Origin: an uncultured Flavobacteriaceae bacterium
GTDB taxonomy: Bacteria; Bacteroidota; Bacteroidia; Flavobacteriales; Flavobacteriaceae
Assembly: GCA_913020295.1 (NCBI GenBank)
Contig: CAJWAA010000002.1
Location: 1 to 64,000 of the forward strand
Direction of reading: 5' to 3'
Length of the DNA stretch: 64,000 bases
The position numbers were made by a program, and so were the translations under genes. Positions 10,064-19,808 of this stretch are shown here, in pieces. The stretch's first letter is position 1. Each line of letters opens with the position of its first letter. The notes beneath the pieces were generated by a model. The model made no database searches and was not told where the DNA came from. It saw only the letters and a program-made list of their open reading frames with translations.

Positions 10064-10097
10064 CAAAGGTAGAGGATATTGTAATAAAATTAAGCAA
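10064..10097 (-). promoter_or_regulatory. Bacteroidota-type promoter for the helical-repeat protein
   Basis: On the minus strand TTG (10095-10097), 23 bases, then TACCTTTG (10064-10071), a full match to TTG-N17-23-TAnnTTTG. It lies about 52 bases upstream of the ATG at 10012. Confidence 0.55.
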
Positions 10098-10158
10098 TTA
10101 ATTAAAGTATTTCACATTTCGTACTACATTCGTTTTTGATTACAACCAATCCTTAGTA

Positions 10159-11313
10159 ATGGCCAAGGAATCAGTACAAATATTTGACACTACTTTACGC
10201 GATGGGGAACAAGTTCCAGGTTGCAAACTAAACACTCCCAACAAGCTGATCATTGCTGAACGTCTAGATGAATTGGGTGTAGATGTTTTGGAGGCAGGAT
10301 TTCCCATTTCAAGTCCAGGTGATTTCGATTCGGTCGTAAAAATTGCTCAACTTGTTAAAAAAACCAGAGTGTGCGGGCTAACCCGTGCTGTTAAAAAAGA
10401 CATAGAAGTGGCTGCAGAGGCTCTTAAAGATGCAAAAAAATCAAGAATCCATACTGGCATTGGCACGTCCGATTCTCATATAAAATATAAGTTTAATTCC
10501 AACAGAGACGATATCATAGAGCGTGCTGTGGCCGCAGTGAGTTATGCTAAAAGCTTTGTTGAGGATGTTGAATTTTATGCCGAAGATGCCGGCAGAACAG
10601 ATAACGATTTTTTGGCTAAAGTTTGTGAGGCAGTTATCAAAGCCGGAGCCACTGTGCTTAATATTCCCGACACCACTGGTTATTGTTTACCAGAGGAGTA
10701 TGGTGCGAAAATCAAATATCTAAAGGAAAATGTTACTGGAATTGACAAAGCAATTCTTTCGTGCCACTGTCACAACGACCTTGGATTGGCTACCGCTAAC
10801 TCTATCTCGGGGGTTATCAACGGCGCAAGGCAAATTGAGTGTACTATCAACGGCATTGGTGAAAGAGCAGGAAATACCTCTTTAGAAGAAGTCGTTATGA
10901 TAATGCGCCAACACCCCAATTTAAACTTGGACACTAATATTAATTCTAGGCTGCTTTTCTCTACCAGTCAATTGGTATCTGAAAGTATGGGCATGCCTGT
11001 TCAACCTAATAAGGCCGTTGTTGGAGCCAATGCTTTTGCCCACAGTTCCGGCATACATCAAGACGGTGTAATCAAAAAACGAGAAACATACGAAATTATG
11101 GATCCCCATGATGTGGGTGTCACTGAATCTGCAATTGTTTTGACCGCAAGAAGTGGTCGTGCTGCCCTAGCTTATCGTGCCAAAAATATTGGGTTTGAAT
11201 TAGACAAACTACAATTGGATAAAGTCTATAAAGAATTTTTAAAAGTTGCAGACCAACAAAAGGAAGTCAGTGATAATGATATTCCTAAAATTATCAAAAC
11301 CTGCGGATTATAA
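10159..11313 (+). CDS. leuA: LeuA, 2-isopropylmalate synthase (short form without regulatory domain)
   Basis: A DRE-TIM metallolyase of 384 residues that condenses 2-oxoisovalerate with acetyl-CoA, the first step of leucine synthesis. Seen: [14 protein letters not shown] (catalytic Arg and metal-binding Asp), [36 protein letters not shown] (metal His pair), [15 protein letters not shown] and [11 protein letters not shown]. It ends around residue 384, where full LeuA proteins continue for about 120 more residues with the leucine-sensing dimer domain; that domain is absent. The start ATG is the first in frame. It heads the leu operon, 22 bases before leuC. Homocitrate synthase is an alternative by fold but the operon rules it out in practice. 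Confidence 0.93.
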   Translation: MAKESVQIFDTTLRDGEQVPGCKLNTPNKLIIAERLDELGVDVLEAGFPISSPGDFDSVVKIAQLVKKTRVCGLTRAVKKDIEVAAEALKDAKKSRIHTGIGTSDSHIKYKFNSNRDDIIERAVAAVSYAKSFVEDVEFYAEDAGRTDNDFLAKVCEAVIKAGATVLNIPDTTGYCLPEEYGAKIKYLKENVTGIDKAILSCHCHNDLGLATANSISGVINGARQIECTINGIGERAGNTSLEEVVMIMRQHPNLNLDTNINSRLLFSTSQLVSESMGMPVQPNKAVVGANAFAHSSGIHQDGVIKKRETYEIMDPHDVGVTESAIVLTARSGRAALAYRAKNIGFELDKLQLDKVYKEFLKVADQQKEVSDNDIPKIIKTCGL

Positions 11314-11335
11314 AAACCCTTATTTTTACATTATA

Positions 11336-12736
11336 ATGAAAAAAACACTTTTTGATAAAGTTTGGGACAAGCATGTGGTTCAACAAATAGTCGAAGGCCC
11401 GGATGTATTGTTCATAGATCGCCACATGGTACATGAGGTCACTAGCCCAGTAGCCTTTCTTGGCCTTAAAAATCGAAACATAAATGTAATGTACCCCGAA
11501 CGCACTTTTGCCACCGCAGATCATAATACACCTACTCTCAATCAACACCTTCCGATAAAAGATCCTCTTTCAGCCAAACAGTTGGATGCTTTAGAAAAAA
11601 ATGCTGCAGAACATGGTATTTCTTATTGGGGGTTGGGGCATGAAAAAAACGGGATTGTTCATGTAGTAGGTCCAGAATATGGAATCACCCTTCCAGGCGC
11701 AACTATAGTTTGTGGAGACTCCCACACTTCTACTCATGGTGCTTTTGGTGCAATCGCCTTTGGAATTGGTACTTCGGAAGTTGAGATGGTCCTGTCTACC
11801 CAATGTATCTTACAGCCGAAACCAAAAAAAATGAGAATTAATATTAATGGAACCCTACAGAAAGGAGTTACTCCAAAAGATGTGGCACTTTTTATCATTT
11901 CCAAATTGACTACCTCTGGAGCAACGGGGCACTTTGTAGAATATGCAGGAGAGGTTATTAAAAACATGACTATGGAGGGGAGAATGACGGTTTGTAACCT
12001 CAGCATCGAAATGGGAGCTAGAGGTGGTATGATCGCTCCTGATAAAAAGACCTTTCACTACATCAAAAACCGAGAGTTCACTCCCAGAGGAGCTGCATGG
12101 GACAAAGCTATGGACTACTGGCAAGAACTCTACACTGATGAAGGGGCGGATTTTGACAAAGAGTTTTTCTTTGATGGAAACGAAATAGAACCAATGATCA
12201 CCTTTGGGACGAATCCTGGAATGGGAATGGGTATCTCCAAAAACATACCTACGGCCGACTCCATAGAGGGTGGTGCTTCCACTTATCAAAAATCGCTGAA
12301 CTATATGGGTTATAAAGAGGGAGAAAGTATGATCGGTAAGGACATTGATTTTGTTTTTATCGGTAGTTGTACAAACGGAAGGATTGAAGATTTTCGTGAC
12401 TTTACTAAAATTGTAAAGGGGCGAAAAAAAGCTGACCATGTGACTGCTTGGTTGGTTCCCGGATCCCACAAAGTGGAAAAAGCCATCAAAGAAGAAGGTC
12501 TATTAGATATTCTGCATGCTTCGGGTTTTGAACTTCGTGAACCAGGTTGTTCGGCCTGTTTGGCCATGAACGACGACAAAGTTCCTCAGGGAAAATATGC
12601 AGTAAGTACATCCAATCGAAATTTTGAAGGACGACAAGGCCCCGGTTCTAGAACCTTACTAGCAAGTCCAATGATGGCTGCCGCTGCAGCAGTAACAGGA
12701 AAAGTAACCGATCCAAGAACCCTAATTAATTTCTAA
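11336..12736 (+). CDS. leuC: LeuC, isopropylmalate isomerase large subunit
   Basis: The [4Fe-4S] aconitase-family large subunit (466 aa) that, with LeuD, interconverts 2- and 3-isopropylmalate. Cluster-ligand regions are seen: [14 protein letters not shown] and [13 protein letters not shown]. Other blocks are [21 protein letters not shown] and [15 protein letters not shown] chose the ATG at 11336 ([15 protein letters not shown]), which matches family N termini; the frame is open further upstream into leuA but that is not coding. The stop overlaps the leuD ATG by one base. LeuCD of this type can also act on citramalate in organisms using that route, which matters for the second LeuA-like gene here. 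Confidence 0.97.
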   Translation: MKKTLFDKVWDKHVVQQIVEGPDVLFIDRHMVHEVTSPVAFLGLKNRNINVMYPERTFATADHNTPTLNQHLPIKDPLSAKQLDALEKNAAEHGISYWGLGHEKNGIVHVVGPEYGITLPGATIVCGDSHTSTHGAFGAIAFGIGTSEVEMVLSTQCILQPKPKKMRININGTLQKGVTPKDVALFIISKLTTSGATGHFVEYAGEVIKNMTMEGRMTVCNLSIEMGARGGMIAPDKKTFHYIKNREFTPRGAAWDKAMDYWQELYTDEGADFDKEFFFDGNEIEPMITFGTNPGMGMGISKNIPTADSIEGGASTYQKSLNYMGYKEGESMIGKDIDFVFIGSCTNGRIEDFRDFTKIVKGRKKADHVTAWLVPGSHKVEKAIKEEGLLDILHASGFELREPGCSACLAMNDDKVPQGKYAVSTSNRNFEGRQGPGSRTLLASPMMAAAAAVTGKVTDPRTLINF

Positions 12737-13332
12737 TGGCATACGATAAATTTGATATTCTCAACTCATCCGCCGTACCCCTTCCCATCGAAAATGTGGA
12801 TACGGATCAGATCATCCCTGCACGATTTTTAAAAGCCACTGAAAGGATTGGTTTTGGTGAAAATCTTTTTAGAGACTGGCGTTACAACAACGATAACACC
12901 CCCAAAGAGGATTTTGTTCTCAACAACTCTACCTACAGCGGTAAAATACTTGTAGGAGCTAAAAACTTTGGTTCAGGTTCTTCAAGAGAGCACGCAGCCT
13001 GGGCGATATACGATTATGGATTCCGCTGCGTTATCTCAAGTTTTTTTGCTGATATTTTTAGAAATAATTGTTTGAATATCGGTGTATTACCTGTTCAGAT
13101 CAGTCCGGGATTTTTAGAACATATTTTCGCAATCATTGATGAGGATCCCAGAAGTACCCTCACGGTTGATCTGCCAAATCAAAAAGTAACTATTGATAAA
13201 ACAGGAAGTTCGGAAGGTTTTGAGATTAATCCTTACAAAAAGGAAAACATGACCAACGGTTTTGATGACATTGACTATCTTTTGAATATCAAAAAGGATA
13301 TAAAAGACTTTGCTCAAGACACTCCTCTGTAG
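12736..13332 (+). CDS. leuD: LeuD, isopropylmalate isomerase small subunit
   Basis: The swivelling small subunit (198 aa) partner of LeuC. Seen: PLPIENVDTDQIIPARFLK, NFGSGSSREHAAWA (substrate-binding Ser/Arg loop) and SFFADIFRNNCLNIGVLPV. Full length for the family. The start codon overlaps the leuC stop by one base, giving tight coupling and likely 1:1 synthesis. It is followed 24 bases later by the second LeuA-like gene. Confidence 0.97.
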   Translation: MAYDKFDILNSSAVPLPIENVDTDQIIPARFLKATERIGFGENLFRDWRYNNDNTPKEDFVLNNSTYSGKILVGAKNFGSGSSREHAAWAIYDYGFRCVISSFFADIFRNNCLNIGVLPVQISPGFLEHIFAIIDEDPRSTLTVDLPNQKVTIDKTGSSEGFEINPYKKENMTNGFDDIDYLLNIKKDIKDFAQDTPL

Positions 13333-13356
13333 TATCATTTGTTTGTATAATAGGAA

Positions 13357-14877
13357 ATGAAAAAAAGAACCATTGAGATCATGGATACCACTCTGCGAGA
13401 TGGGGAACAAACCTCCGGTGTGTCTTTTTCAGTTGCAGAAAAATTGACTCTTTCTAAGCTATTGTTAGAGGACCTCAACGTTGATCGTATCGAGATTGCT
13501 TCAGCTCGGGTTTCAGAAGGTGAACTCAATGCCGTAAAAGAAATCACCCAATGGGCTCAAGAAGTTGGTCAAAATCAAAGGATCGAGATTCTTACATTTG
13601 TTGACGATGGTGCCTCAATTGATTGGATGAATTTGGCAAATGCAAAAGTACAAAACCTTCTTACTAAAGGATCGCTTAACCATCTGAAATACCAACTTAA
13701 AAAAACCCCAAACCAACACTTTAAGGACATTGAAAAAAATGTCCTCGAAGCGAAGGCTGAGGGAATTATTACCAATATCTATTTAGAGGATTGGAGTAAT
13801 GGAATGCGGAATTCTCCGGATTATGTAAAAAATTTTTTGAATTTTGTAGCCACTCTACCCATCAAAAGGGTCCTATTACCCGATACACTTGGTGTAATGA
13901 CTTATTACGAAACGTATTCATTCATCTCTGAGATGATTCAAAATCATCCTAAAATCCATTTTGATTTTCATGGACACAACGATTACGATCTAAGTGTTGC
14001 AAATGCTATGGAAGCAGTGAGAGCTGGTTGTCATGGTATACACCTAACGGTGAATGGTATGGGAGAGCGAGCAGGAAACACACCCATGGCAAGCACGGTA
14101 GCCGCAATTAAAGATTTTATGCCAGAGATTAAAATAAATATCAATGAATCCTCATTGTATAGAGTCAGTAAACTAGTTGCTACTTTTACCGGGTTTAGAA
14201 TTCCTGCAAATAAACCTGTAGTTGGACAAAACGTATTTACCCAAACTGCAGGGATCCATGCTGACGGAGACAAAAAGAAAAACCTATATTTCAATGACTT
14301 ATTGCCAGAGCGCTTCGGAAGAACTCGTGAGTACGCTTTGGGTAAAACTTCTGGAAAAGCCAATATCCAAAAAAATCTTCAGAAACTGGGTGTTACCCTT
14401 AACGATCAAGAAATAAAAAAAGTTACACAACGTATCATTGAATTGGGAGATAAAAAAGAAATTGTTACCACCGAAGATTTACCTTTTATCATCTCCGATG
14501 TACTAAAAAGCGATACCGATCAAAAAGTTAAAGTTAAATCATATGTACTTACCCACTCTAAGGGTTTACACCCAAGTACTGTGGTTTCTATAAATATAGA
14601 TGGGGATATTTTGGAGGAAAGTGCTTCGGGTGACGGACAGTTTGATGCCTTTATGAATGCGATCAAAAAAATTTATCAAAAGAAAAAAATGAATCTTCCA
14701 ATGTTGACAGACTATGCTGTTAGGATTCCTCCTGGCAGCAATTCAGATGCGTTGTGCGAAACTTTGATCACATGGAAAAATGGTGATAAAGAATTTATCA
14801 CCCGTGGTTTGGATTCCGATCAAACTGTTTCGGCTATAAAAGCCACAGAAAAAATGTTAAACATCATCTCTAGATAA
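13357..14877 (+). CDS. LeuA-like synthase with C-terminal regulatory domain (isopropylmalate or citramalate synthase)
   Basis: A 506-residue acyl-CoA/2-oxoacid synthase. The catalytic TIM barrel has [62 protein letters not shown] and NGMGERAGNTPMAST. Residues from about 380 form a LeuA-type C-terminal regulatory domain ending DQTVSAIKATEKMLN. It diverges strongly from the short LeuA in the same operon: the segment after the first motif reads IASARVSEGE rather than [10 protein letters not shown], which suggests a different 2-oxoacid. Two readings fit: a second isopropylmalate synthase, or a citramalate synthase (pyruvate plus acetyl-CoA) feeding LeuCD and LeuB toward 2-oxobutyrate. I cannot decide from sequence alone. 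Its stop overlaps the leuB start by one base. Confidence 0.85.
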   Translation: MKKRTIEIMDTTLRDGEQTSGVSFSVAEKLTLSKLLLEDLNVDRIEIASARVSEGELNAVKEITQWAQEVGQNQRIEILTFVDDGASIDWMNLANAKVQNLLTKGSLNHLKYQLKKTPNQHFKDIEKNVLEAKAEGIITNIYLEDWSNGMRNSPDYVKNFLNFVATLPIKRVLLPDTLGVMTYYETYSFISEMIQNHPKIHFDFHGHNDYDLSVANAMEAVRAGCHGIHLTVNGMGERAGNTPMASTVAAIKDFMPEIKININESSLYRVSKLVATFTGFRIPANKPVVGQNVFTQTAGIHADGDKKKNLYFNDLLPERFGRTREYALGKTSGKANIQKNLQKLGVTLNDQEIKKVTQRIIELGDKKEIVTTEDLPFIISDVLKSDTDQKVKVKSYVLTHSKGLHPSTVVSINIDGDILEESASGDGQFDAFMNAIKKIYQKKKMNLPMLTDYAVRIPPGSNSDALCETLITWKNGDKEFITRGLDSDQTVSAIKATEKMLNIISR

Positions 14878-15941
14878 TGCAATTAAAAATCGCCTTGTTG
14901 GCCGGTGATGGCATTGGTCCAGAAGTTATTGACCAAGCTGTAAAAGTCTGCGACGCCATCGCAAAAAAGTTTAATCACGACATCATTTGGTTACCGGCTC
15001 TGACTGGAGCGGCAGCTATTGAAGCTGTTGGTGAACCCTATCCCGATGAGACGCATCAAATTTGTATCAGTTCCGATGCCGTATTATTTGGCGCCATTGG
15101 TCACCCTCGATTTGACAATGATCCCTCGGCCAAAGTCAGACCCGAACAAGGACTACTTAAGATGCGTCAAATGCTTGGATTGTTTGCTAATGTTCGTCCT
15201 ACCTTTACCTTTCCGTCTCTAATTGATAAATCCCCCTTAAAAAGAGAACGTATTGAAGGTACTGACTTGTTGTTCTTAAGAGAACTCACAGGTGGAATCT
15301 ATTTTGGAGAAAGAGGACGTAAAGACAATGGTCACACCGCCTTTGATACTTGTACCTATACCCGTAAAGAAATCGAACGACTGGCCAAAAAAGGATTTGA
15401 CCTCGCCATGACCCGAAGAAAAAAATTATGTTGTGTGGACAAAGCTAATGTGCTGGAAAGCTCACGTCTATGGCGCGAAACTGTTCAGGCCATGGAAAAT
15501 GATTATCCCGAGGTGGAGGTAGCTTACGAATTTGTAGATGCTGTCGCCATGCGGTTGGTACAATGGCCTAACAGTTATGATGTATTGATCACCGAAAATC
15601 TTTTTGGAGACATACTAACCGACGAAGCGTCGGTTATCTCTGGCTCTATGGGCTTAATGCCCTCAGCCTCTGTTGGTGCTGATATCGGTCTATATGAACC
15701 AATTCACGGTTCTTTCCCACAAGCTGCCGGAAAGAATATCGCCAACCCCCTTGCCACTGTACTTTCTGCCGCCATGATGTTTGAAATGTCTTTTGGATTA
15801 GAAAAGGAAGGTGCTTTGATCCGTAACGTAGTAGATCAATCACTTGCCGATGGCATCGTGACCGAAGACTTGGTAGAAGTAGGTGCCAAAGCATTTAAAA
15901 CTAGTGAGGTTGGCGATTACCTTACTTCAAAGATCGTGTAG
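14877..15941 (+). CDS. leuB: LeuB, 3-isopropylmalate dehydrogenase
   Basis: An NAD-dependent beta-decarboxylating dehydrogenase (354 aa) that makes 2-oxoisocaproate. Seen: IALLAGDGIGPEVIDQAVK, AIGHPRFDNDPSAKVRPEQG, FLRELTGGIYFGERG, CCVDKANVLESSRLWRE, the metal-binding DILTDEASVISGSMG and EPIHGSFPQAAGKNIANP. Length is normal. It is the last gene of the operon and is followed by a hairpin terminator. If the upstream LeuA-like enzyme makes citramalate, LeuB would also oxidise 3-methylmalate, as known for citramalate-route organisms. Confidence 0.97.
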   Translation: MQLKIALLAGDGIGPEVIDQAVKVCDAIAKKFNHDIIWLPALTGAAAIEAVGEPYPDETHQICISSDAVLFGAIGHPRFDNDPSAKVRPEQGLLKMRQMLGLFANVRPTFTFPSLIDKSPLKRERIEGTDLLFLRELTGGIYFGERGRKDNGHTAFDTCTYTRKEIERLAKKGFDLAMTRRKKLCCVDKANVLESSRLWRETVQAMENDYPEVEVAYEFVDAVAMRLVQWPNSYDVLITENLFGDILTDEASVISGSMGLMPSASVGADIGLYEPIHGSFPQAAGKNIANPLATVLSAAMMFEMSFGLEKEGALIRNVVDQSLADGIVTEDLVEVGAKAFKTSEVGDYLTSKIV

Positions 15942-15965
15942 ACAATCTTTTAAACATAAAATTTT

Positions 15966-15990
15966 TAACCTCCGATTAGGAGGATTTTTG
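15966..15990 (+). terminator. Terminator of the leu operon
   Basis: CCTCC (15969-15973), loop GATTA, GGAGG (15979-15983), then A and five T (15985-15989), beginning 28 bases after the leuB stop. The stem is short but GC-rich and is followed by a T tract. Confidence 0.7.
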
Positions 15991-16085
15991 TGATTTACCC
16001 TTTTTTCCTAATTTAGAATTGACAAATCTTACTAATGGCTTGAAATAACTATAAACACAGTTATTTTTAAAAATATAAAATTTTC

Positions 16086-16187
16086 ATGATGATAAAAATA
16101 GCAACTATACCAACTAATTTAAAGGTTCTATTTCATAGATCTGATGCATTTGATCTGCTCGATCCTGTTTTAAACATAGAAGAATAA
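16086..16187 (+). other. Possible 33-codon ORF just upstream of the fucosidase gene
   Basis: An open frame starts with two ATGs (16086, 16089) and ends with TAA five bases before the GH29 ATG. The peptide contains VLFHRSDAFDLLDPVLNIEE. It has no recognisable family and no signal. It may be a short upstream ORF coupled to the glycosidase genes, the relic of a longer gene, or chance. Confidence 0.2.
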
Positions 16188-16192
16188 GTAAA

Positions 16193-17665
16193 ATGAATAT
16201 TAAATACATTATCACAGGATTTTCACTATTTTTATTTGCATGCCAGTCCATTACTCCCCCTGACATAATTCCAAATACCATAGTACCCTCCCAAAAATTG
16301 ATCACTTATCAGCAAATGGAATTGATCGGGTTTATCCACTTTACGGTCAACACATTTACTGACAAAGAATGGGGGTATGGAGATGAAAGTCCCGAAACTT
16401 TTAATCCCCTAGCATTGGACGTAGAGCAATGGGTAAAAACCGCTTTTGCTGCGGGAATGAAACAATTAATCCTGACTGCCAAACACCACGATGGTTTTTG
16501 CCTTTGGCCCAGTGAATATACCGAACACAGTATAAAAAACAGTCCCTACAAAAACGGTAATGGCGATGTGGTAAGAGAATTTGTAGCCGCCTGTAAAAAA
16601 TATAGCCTTAAGACAGGACTTTACCTTTCCCCTTGGGATCGTAACCATAAAGACTACGGAACTCCGGCCTATATTACCTATTACAAAAATCAGTTGGAAG
16701 AGTTACTGACCCAATATGGAGAAATCAATGAGATATGGTTTGACGGTGCCAATGGTGGCGATGGTTATTATGGTGGTGCCAATGAGATTAGAAAAATCGA
16801 TAGAGAAACCTACTACGGTTGGGAAGACATTATTCTCTTTGTAAAAAATCTACAACCCAACATTAAAATATTTTCCGATGCCGGCCCCGATGTGCACTGG
16901 ATCGGTAATGAAAAAGGCTTTGCAGGAAGTACTTTTTGGTCCACAATAAACACAGACAGTTTAACCATCGGCGCTTCAAAGACAGATTACCTTAATACAG
17001 GTGATCCAAAAGGTACAAAATGGATCGTAGGGCAATGCGATGTCTCGATACGTCCGGGTTGGTTCTACCATGCCGATCAGGACAGCTTGGTCAAAACACC
17101 CCAACAATTGGCAGATATTTACTACAAATCTGTGGGGAGAAATTCCCTCCTTCTACTAAACCTTCCTCCTGATAAAAGAGGAATTATACACGAAAATGAT
17201 GTTCAAGCCCTTACAGATTTTAGAGCTATTATTGATGAATCTTTTGCAAAAGACTTGGCAAAAGATCAAATGGCTTCAGCAAACAATACTCGTAAAAAAC
17301 ACCCTAAGTTTGCCCCGAGTAATACCCTCGATGAAAATCCCATTACTTATTGGGCTACTGACGACGGTATTTTTCCTGCAATTCTTGAAATTGATTTGAA
17401 TGAAAATAATATTTTTGATCGAATTATGATCCAAGAACCCATTAGATTTGGACAGCGCATCAGTAGATTCGAAATTGATGTCATTGGAAGTAATGGTTGG
17501 GAAACTATTTTTAAAGGAACCACCATTGGTTATAAAAGGATTATTAGAATTTCTCCAATTAATACTCGCAAAATAAGATTGAGAATTACTAAAGCAAATA
17601 ATACGGTTGCCATTTCCAATTTTGGGCTCTATCGATCCTCACACAAAGAAAAAACAACCGATTAA
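16193..17665 (+). CDS. GH29 alpha-L-fucosidase, lipoprotein, with C-terminal F5/8-type domain
   Basis: A 490-residue secreted glycosidase. The N terminus MNIKYIITGFSLFLFACQS is a lipoprotein signal with lipobox Cys17. The catalytic barrel (about residues 30-340) has FIHFTVNTFTDKEWG, LTAKHHDGFCLWPS, GLYLSPWDRN and EIWFDGANGG, where Asp184 is the likely nucleophile. Residues from about 345 form a galactose-binding-like F5/8 type C module (NTLDENPITYWATDDG). The active site pattern and the SPWDRN motif resemble the GH29-B group that prefers branched alpha-1,3/1,4 fucose, but that is inference. It is followed 13 bases later by a GH20-like lipoprotein, suggesting joint trimming of fucosylated N-acetylhexosamine glycans. 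Confidence 0.9.
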   Translation: MNIKYIITGFSLFLFACQSITPPDIIPNTIVPSQKLITYQQMELIGFIHFTVNTFTDKEWGYGDESPETFNPLALDVEQWVKTAFAAGMKQLILTAKHHDGFCLWPSEYTEHSIKNSPYKNGNGDVVREFVAACKKYSLKTGLYLSPWDRNHKDYGTPAYITYYKNQLEELLTQYGEINEIWFDGANGGDGYYGGANEIRKIDRETYYGWEDIILFVKNLQPNIKIFSDAGPDVHWIGNEKGFAGSTFWSTINTDSLTIGASKTDYLNTGDPKGTKWIVGQCDVSIRPGWFYHADQDSLVKTPQQLADIYYKSVGRNSLLLLNLPPDKRGIIHENDVQALTDFRAIIDESFAKDLAKDQMASANNTRKKHPKFAPSNTLDENPITYWATDDGIFPAILEIDLNENNIFDRIMIQEPIRFGQRISRFEIDVIGSNGWETIFKGTTIGYKRIIRISPINTRKIRLRITKANNTVAISNFGLYRSSHKEKTTD

Positions 17666-17678
17666 AATACATCATAAA

Positions 17679-19739
17679 ATGAAAAAACGATATTTCATAC
17701 TTCTCATCTCAATTCTTTTAGTGTCATGTAAACCCAATAACAGTGAAGGTGTTTTCAAGATTTTGCCTCAACCTCAGGAATGGAAAATCAAAGGAAAAAG
17801 TGATCTCAAAAAATCTGATATTGCGTTTCACCACAGCCCCACCTCAAAAACCCTACCTCCTGGAAGTGATTTTTTGGGGCAAGCAAAGGCCACGAACATT
17901 ATAGAACAAGCCCAATTAGTATATTCCATTAATCCGGAACTTGATCTAAAATCTGAGGGTTATATATTGGATATCAATGTGGATCAAGTTCAAATTAACG
18001 CCAAAGATCAAGCAGGACTGATCTATGGATTGGCAACATTAGAACAATTAATGGAGGATGCTGGAGAGCAAGGAGTAAATCTACCTTTATGTCATATCAA
18101 AGACTACCCCCTACTCTCCTACCGTGCCATTCACTTGGACATTAAACACCACAGAGAGACTTTGGATTATTACTACAGTCTGATTGACAAACTCAAAAAA
18201 TACAAGATCAATGCCATAATTGCTGAAGTTGAAGACAAAATAAAATACAAAAGACAGCCTGTAGTTGGTTCCTCAGATGCTTTGACAATTGAACAATGGC
18301 AAAAATTAAGTGAATATGCCCGCAAACGAAATATTTCGATTTCCCCCTTAGTTCAAGGGTTGGGGCATGCCTCATTTGTTCTAAAGCACGAACAATACAA
18401 ATCTCTTAGAGATAACCCGCAAAGCGATTGGGCTTTTGATCCCCTCAATCCCGAAACCTATAGAGTGCAGTATGATCTTTATCTTGACGCATTGGAGGCC
18501 TTACCCCACGGTAAATACCTCCATGTTGGAGGTGATGAGGTAAAAACTACTGGAAGAAACAGTGGAAAGACTTCACTTGAGCTACAATTGATTTGGTTAA
18601 ATAAAGTTTGCCAGTTTGCCGAAAAACAAGGCAGAATACCGATTTTTTGGGATGATATGCCTCTAAAACAAACCGGTCTATATAGTCCTATGTTCCGCCC
18701 TGAAATGCCCAAAGTAAAAGTAGATAGCATTTGGAATGTCAATCAGAAAAATTTAGAGGAATTTCTACCCCAATTTCCAAAAAACTGCATCTATATGCGT
18801 TGGAATTATCACACACCGGAGGCATATGGAAATACTAAAACCATGCAGTGGTTTCGGGATCAAGGACTCAAAGTGATGGGAGCTACTGCCGGACAAACCA
18901 GATGGGTTTTGATGCCTCAAAGGGAAAGCAATATGAAAAATATTCGCTCTTTTGCTTTATCTTCTATCGAAACAGGCCTCAACGGACTGTTATTGACCCT
19001 TTGGGATGACGACTCCCCACATTTTGAATTATATCACCGAGGAATCATTGCTTTTGCCAACGATACCTGGTCGGGAGATCAACTGAGCAAAAGCGAGCTC
19101 AAAAGTGCCTTCCGCCAAAGAGAGTATTCTTTTACATTGGCAGATAAAGACTTTGCTTTTATAGATTCCCTGGAAGAATCGGTTAGTCAATGGAAAAATA
19201 TTTTACTCCAGGGCAACAAAAGAAACTACCTGAAGGAAATGGAAAATCCCGAGGAAAATGGATTGATCGAGCTACCTGATGGCAGGAACTCTGGTCAATG
19301 GACCATTAAGAATAAAGAGCGTCTATCCATTGCAGAGAAAATGATAGAAAACACCACCAAGGTTGGTCAAAAAATCGAGCAAATGCAAAAGCTGGCCAAA
19401 AGGAACTCTTATGCTCTTGAGGTTTATCAAAGGGTGAACGAAATAGTAGGTTTCACCCCAAAAATTTTATTGGCCCTAAAACGTTTTGATTATGCCACTA
19501 AAGGTGAAGAAAAACTGATCGAAAAAGCGAAAATCATTCAGCTTAAATTGGATTTTTACAACTTAAGAGACAAAGTTGAGAAAACTTATTCTAAAACAAG
19601 AGTAATTAATAAACCTAATGACTATATTTTAGATCAAGATCATCATCATCACTTGGCAAATCAATTACATACTTTTGATTGGCAATTTTACGCAGAATTA
19701 CTCATGTTCGATAAGATGGATAAACAACTGAAGTGGTAA
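17679..19739 (+). CDS. GH20-family beta-N-acetylhexosaminidase-like lipoprotein
   Basis: A 686-residue protein from the ATG at 17679; an upstream ATG in frame at 17607 overlaps the fucosidase and lacks a signal, so I rejected it. MKKRYFILLISILLVSCKP is a lipoprotein signal. Residues about 30-150 form the GH20b-like N-terminal domain (IYGLATLEQLMED). The barrel has SYRAIHLDIKHHRETLDYYY and LHVGGDEV, with Asp286-Glu287 as the expected acid/base pair of GH20. The C-terminal about 170 residues are helical and of unknown role. HLDIKHHR replaces the more usual HLDxxRHF-type segment of GH20, so substrate preference may be atypical. It likely forms a two-gene unit with the fucosidase. Confidence 0.85.
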   Translation: MKKRYFILLISILLVSCKPNNSEGVFKILPQPQEWKIKGKSDLKKSDIAFHHSPTSKTLPPGSDFLGQAKATNIIEQAQLVYSINPELDLKSEGYILDINVDQVQINAKDQAGLIYGLATLEQLMEDAGEQGVNLPLCHIKDYPLLSYRAIHLDIKHHRETLDYYYSLIDKLKKYKINAIIAEVEDKIKYKRQPVVGSSDALTIEQWQKLSEYARKRNISISPLVQGLGHASFVLKHEQYKSLRDNPQSDWAFDPLNPETYRVQYDLYLDALEALPHGKYLHVGGDEVKTTGRNSGKTSLELQLIWLNKVCQFAEKQGRIPIFWDDMPLKQTGLYSPMFRPEMPKVKVDSIWNVNQKNLEEFLPQFPKNCIYMRWNYHTPEAYGNTKTMQWFRDQGLKVMGATAGQTRWVLMPQRESNMKNIRSFALSSIETGLNGLLLTLWDDDSPHFELYHRGIIAFANDTWSGDQLSKSELKSAFRQREYSFTLADKDFAFIDSLEESVSQWKNILLQGNKRNYLKEMENPEENGLIELPDGRNSGQWTIKNKERLSIAEKMIENTTKVGQKIEQMQKLAKRNSYALEVYQRVNEIVGFTPKILLALKRFDYATKGEEKLIEKAKIIQLKLDFYNLRDKVEKTYSKTRVINKPNDYILDQDHHHHLANQLHTFDWQFYAELLMFDKMDKQLKW

Positions 19740-19808
19740 AGGAAAGATATTGATTGAGATAATTATGGTCTGAAATTTGTATGTAAACGGTAATTATATC
19801 GAACAGGT

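Noticed and set aside
11855-12469. 204-codon minus-strand ORF opposite leuC
   Set aside because: It lies wholly within leuC, whose product is a clear full-length aconitase-family protein; composition is that of a complementary-strand shadow.
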